Position numbers and translations under genes: made by a program
Source: an uncultured Gemella sp.
Lineage (GTDB): Bacteria > Bacillota > Bacilli > Staphylococcales > Gemellaceae
Direction: 5' to 3'
Assembly: GCA_947254465.1 (NCBI GenBank)
Contig: CAMYEU010000075.1
Coordinates: forward strand, 1-7,786
DNA: 7,786 nucleotides
The notes under the pieces: generated by a model
What the model was told of the DNA's origin: nothing
The model's database searches: none
Seen by the model: the letters and a program-made list of their open reading frames with translations, nothing else
In this document: positions 4,770 through 7,786 of the stretch, piece after piece
Numbering within the stretch: position 1 is the first letter of the stretch
Layout: every line of letters starts with the position of its first letter

Positions 4770-5792
4770 ATGACTTTAGAGAATATAAGAAAAGAATATT
4801 TAGAATTAGTTAAAACAATTAAAGATGAAAAAGAACTTTATGACTTAAGAGTTAAATTTTTAGGGAAAAAAGGTGCATTAACAGAAGTTATGAAGGGTGC
4901 ACGTGATTTATCACCAGAAGAAAGACCTACATTCGGGAAACTTGTTAATGAGGTTAAAACTTTCATTAATGATAGTTTAGAAGAGAAAAAAGCTGAATTA
5001 GCTAAAGCTGCATTAGAGTTAAAATTAGCTAGTGAGGATATTGATGTTACTCTACCTAGCAAAAAAGTTGAATTAGGTGGAATTAATCCATTAAATAAAA
5101 TTATTGAAGAGATTGAAGAAATCTTTATTTCTATGGGGTATTCAGTTGCAGAAGGACCTGAGGTAGAAACGGATAAGTTTAACTTTGAAATGTTAAACTT
5201 ACCTAAAGATCATCCAGCTCGTGATATGCAAGACTCATTCTATATTACAAATGAATTATTAATGAGAACACAAACTTCACCTGTTCAAGCTCGTGAAATG
5301 TTGAAAGCTAATGGAGAAGGACCTATCAAGATTATTTGTCCTGGTAAAGTATTCCGTCGTGATAATGATGATGCTACTCACTCTCACCAATTTACTCAAA
5401 TTGAAGGATTAGTGGTAGATAAAAATATTACATTTAGTGATTTAAAAGGTACTTTAGAACACTTTATTAAAGCTGTATTCGGAGAAAATAAAAAAATTCG
5501 TTTACGTCCAAGTTTCTTCCCGTTCACTGAACCTTCAGTAGAAGTTGATGTATCTTGGGGTAATGAAGATGATGAGGAAAACATTAAATGGCTTGAAATT
5601 TTAGGAGCTGGGATGGTTCACCCTAACGTTCTTAAAATGGCTGGTTTTGACCCAGAAGTATACTCTGGATTCGCGTTTGGTATGGGGCCAGAACGTGTTG
5701 CAATGTTAAAATATGGTATTAGCGATATTAGAAGTTTCTACACAAACGACGTAAGATTCTTACAACAATTCAATAGTGATAGAAACGATTAA
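4770..5792 (+). CDS. pheS: Phenylalanyl-tRNA synthetase alpha subunit
   Basis: PheS is the catalytic subunit of the cytoplasmic alpha2-beta2 enzyme that charges tRNA-Phe with phenylalanine using ATP. The protein has 340 residues, normal for the bacterial subunit. Residues 1 to about 90 form the charged, helical tRNA-binding arm (coiled-coil region). The class II catalytic core follows: the motif 1 region ending EGPEVETDKFNFE (from 128), DHPARDMQDSFY (147-158), motif 2 with FRRD (195-198) and HSHQFTQIEG (204-213), and motif 3 GFAFGMGPERVAML (300-313) with the ATP-binding arginine. The start is fixed by the strong ribosome site 5 bases upstream. pheT begins 12 bases after the stop, so both subunits come from one transcript controlled by the T-box leader. 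Confidence 0.98.
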   Translation: MTLENIRKEYLELVKTIKDEKELYDLRVKFLGKKGALTEVMKGARDLSPEERPTFGKLVNEVKTFINDSLEEKKAELAKAALELKLASEDIDVTLPSKKVELGGINPLNKIIEEIEEIFISMGYSVAEGPEVETDKFNFEMLNLPKDHPARDMQDSFYITNELLMRTQTSPVQAREMLKANGEGPIKIICPGKVFRRDNDDATHSHQFTQIEGLVVDKNITFSDLKGTLEHFIKAVFGENKKIRLRPSFFPFTEPSVEVDVSWGNEDDEENIKWLEILGAGMVHPNVLKMAGFDPEVYSGFAFGMGPERVAMLKYGISDIRSFYTNDVRFLQQFNSDRND

Positions 5793-5800
5793 TAGGAGGT
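5793..5800 (+). promoter_or_regulatory. Ribosome binding site of pheT
   Basis: TAGGAGGT fills most of the 12-base gap between pheS and pheT and ends 4 bases before the ATG at 5805. This strong independent site helps keep subunit amounts balanced. Confidence 0.9.
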
Positions 5801-5804
5801 AGTA

Positions 5805-7741
5805 ATGTTAGTAAGTTATAATTGGTTAAAACAATATACGAATGTTGAAGATAATGCAAATGCATTAGCTGAAAAAATCACACGTGGTGGTATTGAAGTT
5901 GAAGGTGTTGAATATTTAGCAGAAGAAATTTCTAACGTTGTAGTTGGTTATGTAGTTTCTAAAGAAAAACACCCAGATGCTGAAAAATTAAATGTATGTC
6001 AAGTAAACGTTGGCGAAGAAGAAAACCTACAAATCGTTTGTGGTGCACCGAATGTGGATGCTGGGCAATATGTAATTGTTGCTAAAGTAGGAGCAAAATT
6101 ACCAGGAGTTAAAATTAAAAAAGCTAAACTTCGTGGTGTAGAATCACAAGGTATGATTTGTTCATTAGCTGAATTAGGATTAAGTAAGAGTGTAGTACCT
6201 AAGAACTATCAAGAAGGTATCTACATATTTGAAACTGAACAAGAGTTAGGTTCTGATGCTGTTGAAGTATTGGGATTAAATGATTACATCTTAGATCTTT
6301 CAATTACACCTAACAGAGCAGATGCACTAAGTATGCGTGGGCTTACTTATGAATTAGGTGCTTTATACAATAACAAAGTTGATTTTAAAGATGTCGAGAA
6401 AGAAGAAAATTATGAAGCGACTTCATTGCAAGTTGCTATCGAAAGTGATTCTTGTAGAAATTATGTAGGTCAAGTTGTAAAAAATGTCGAAGTCAAATCT
6501 TCGCCACTATGGTTACAAACAAGACTTATGAATTCTGGAATTCGTCCAATTAACAACATTGTGGATATTACAAACTACGTACTATTAGAATTTGGTCAAC
6601 CAATGCATGCATTCGATAAAGATTTAGTTGGAGATAAAATTGTAGTTCGCGATGCTAAAGAAGGAGAAGTTCTTGAAACTCTTGATGGAGAAGAGAGAAA
6701 ATTACAAACAACAGACTTAGTTATTACTGATGGAACGCACGCTATTGCTCTTGGTGGAGTAATGGGTGGTAAAAACACAGAAGTAAGTGAAGAAACTAAA
6801 AATATTATTTTAGAATCTGCATATTTCAATCCAACATCAGTTCGTCGCACTTCAGCAGCTCATGGATTAAGAAGTGATTCTTCTGCAAGATTCGAAAAAG
6901 GAATTGATCCTAATATGCAAAAAGCAGCTCTTGCTCGTGCAGTTGAATTAATTTTAGAATTATGTCCAGAAGCAGTAGTTGAAAGTTCTGTTGGAATAGT
7001 AAACAAAGAAGAAGAAAAAGTTGTAGAGATTACTATTTCATATATTAATAACTACCTTGGAATTACATTATCTACTGAAGAAATCGTAGCTATTTTAGAA
7101 GGATTAAGTTTTACAGTAGAAGTAACAGGAGAAAACTTAGTAGTTAAGGTGCCTACAAGAAGACCTGATATTTCAATTAAACAAGACTTAGTTGAAGAAG
7201 TTATTAGAATTTATGGATATGATAACCTAGCCTCAACATTACCAAAATTCTCTAAAACTATAAAAGGTGGTTTAACTTATTCACAAAGAATGGTACGTGA
7301 TCTACGTGCAGTGTATGCTAGTTTAGGATTTAATGATACTATTAACTACTCATTAGTATCTGAAGAAGAAGCTACGGGGTATACATTAGAAAATCACCAC
7401 AAAGTAAGATTATTAATGCCTATGACTGAAACTCACTCGACATTACGTCAAAGTTTAGTTCCAGGATTATTAAATACTGTTCAATACAACGTAGCTAGAA
7501 AACAAAAAGACTTGAAACTTCTTGAAATTGGACGTGTATTCTTCGGAAGTGGAGAAGATAATATCCAGCCTAAAGAAACACTATATTTAAGTGCTGCGCT
7601 AACTGGAGAAGAAAGAGTAACTAAATGGCTTAAAGAAAGTAACTCATTAGACTTTTTCGCTGCTAAAGGTTACTTAGAAGTTGTTTTTGAACGTTTAGGT
7701 TTAGATGAAAAAGTTACGTATAAAAAATCTACACTTGAAGG
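5805..7741 (+). CDS. pheT: Phenylalanyl-tRNA synthetase beta subunit, 3' end cut off by the adapter
   Basis: PheT is the beta subunit, which binds tRNA-Phe and removes mischarged tyrosine. It starts MLVSYNWLKQY, typical of the family. A tRNA-binding OB-fold follows (about 44-155, with GYVVSKEKHPDAEKLNVCQV). Next is the B3/B4 editing region, including IRPINNIVDITNYVLLEFGQPMHAFD and HGLRSDSSARFEKG (353-366). The B5 DNA-binding-like domain (about 406-475) ends in VPTRRPDISIKQDLVEEVIRIYGYDN. Then comes the start of the catalytic-like B6/B7 part. The frame is open for 645 complete codons plus two bases of a Gly codon, then meets the adapter at 7742. Bacterial PheT is usually about 800 residues, so roughly 150, including the anticodon-binding (FDX-ACB) domain, are missing. 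Reading on would add an artificial tail GCLLYTSDAADDMQC. The gene itself is probably intact in the cell. Confidence 0.97.
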
Positions 7742-7786
7742 CTGTCTCTTATACACATCTGACGCTGCCGACGATATGCAGTGTGT
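7742..7786 (-). other. Nextera i5-side sequencing adapter (artifact)
   Basis: This is not genomic sequence. Bases 7742-7760 are the reverse complement of the Tn5 mosaic end (CTGTCTCTTATACACATCT), and 7761-7774 (GACGCTGCCGACGA) are the rest of the Nextera read-1 adapter. Bases 7775-7782 (TATGCAGT) occupy the i5 index position and read ACTGCATA on the other strand, matching, from memory, index S506. Bases 7783-7786 (GTGT) begin the P5 primer. Native sequence ends at 7741. Confidence 0.99.

Noticed and set aside
45..7741. An undescribed defence, mobile or biosynthetic system
   Set aside because: All six genes belong to well-known housekeeping families, and every gap over 300 bases is accounted for by terminators, promoters, the T-box leader or short unassigned repeats.
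5805..7786. pheT as a natural pseudogene or truncated subunit
   Set aside because: The frame is open and the domains are intact up to the adapter; the truncation coincides exactly with the library end.

Overview
The native sequence runs from 45 to 7741. It is AT-rich DNA from a low-GC Gram-positive bacterium of the class Bacilli. The supporting signs are strong AAGGAGG-type ribosome binding sites, an HPr with both His15 and Ser46, a tRNA-dependent T-box leader in front of pheST, and the QueH form of epoxyqueuosine reductase. The protein sequences read as Staphylococcus/Gemella-like, and Gemella is my best guess from recall only. Bases 1-44 and 7742-7786 are not genomic. They are Illumina Nextera (Tn5) library adapters, each with its sample index, so this is an untrimmed contig and both terminal genes are cut by the library rather than by biology.

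Layout, all genes on the + strand: ruvB (from 45, lacking about its first four codons) ends at a terminator near 1041-1101. queH (1207-1971) stands alone between that terminator and a second, very strong one at 2041-2086. A 336-base gap holds palindromes, an 11-base direct repeat and an extended -10 promoter for ptsH-ptsI (2309-4286), the general phosphotransferase genes, which are closed by a GAAA-loop terminator. A TTGACA promoter at 4424 then starts a long leader carrying a complete phenylalanine T-box riboswitch (about 4481-4716). It controls pheS (4770-5792) and pheT (5805 to the contig end, about four fifths of the gene).

The genes are housekeeping units of unrelated function: Holliday-junction branch migration, queuosine tRNA modification, PEP-dependent sugar uptake and its regulation, and phenylalanyl-tRNA synthesis. 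Each unit has its own promoter and/or terminator. I see no mobile element, CRISPR array, defence system, rRNA or tRNA gene, and no undescribed multi-gene system. The points worth a second look are the adapter ends, the start codons of ruvB and ptsH, the symmetrical sequences upstream of ptsH, and details of the pheS leader, notably a GGGTGGTACC decamer present twice.
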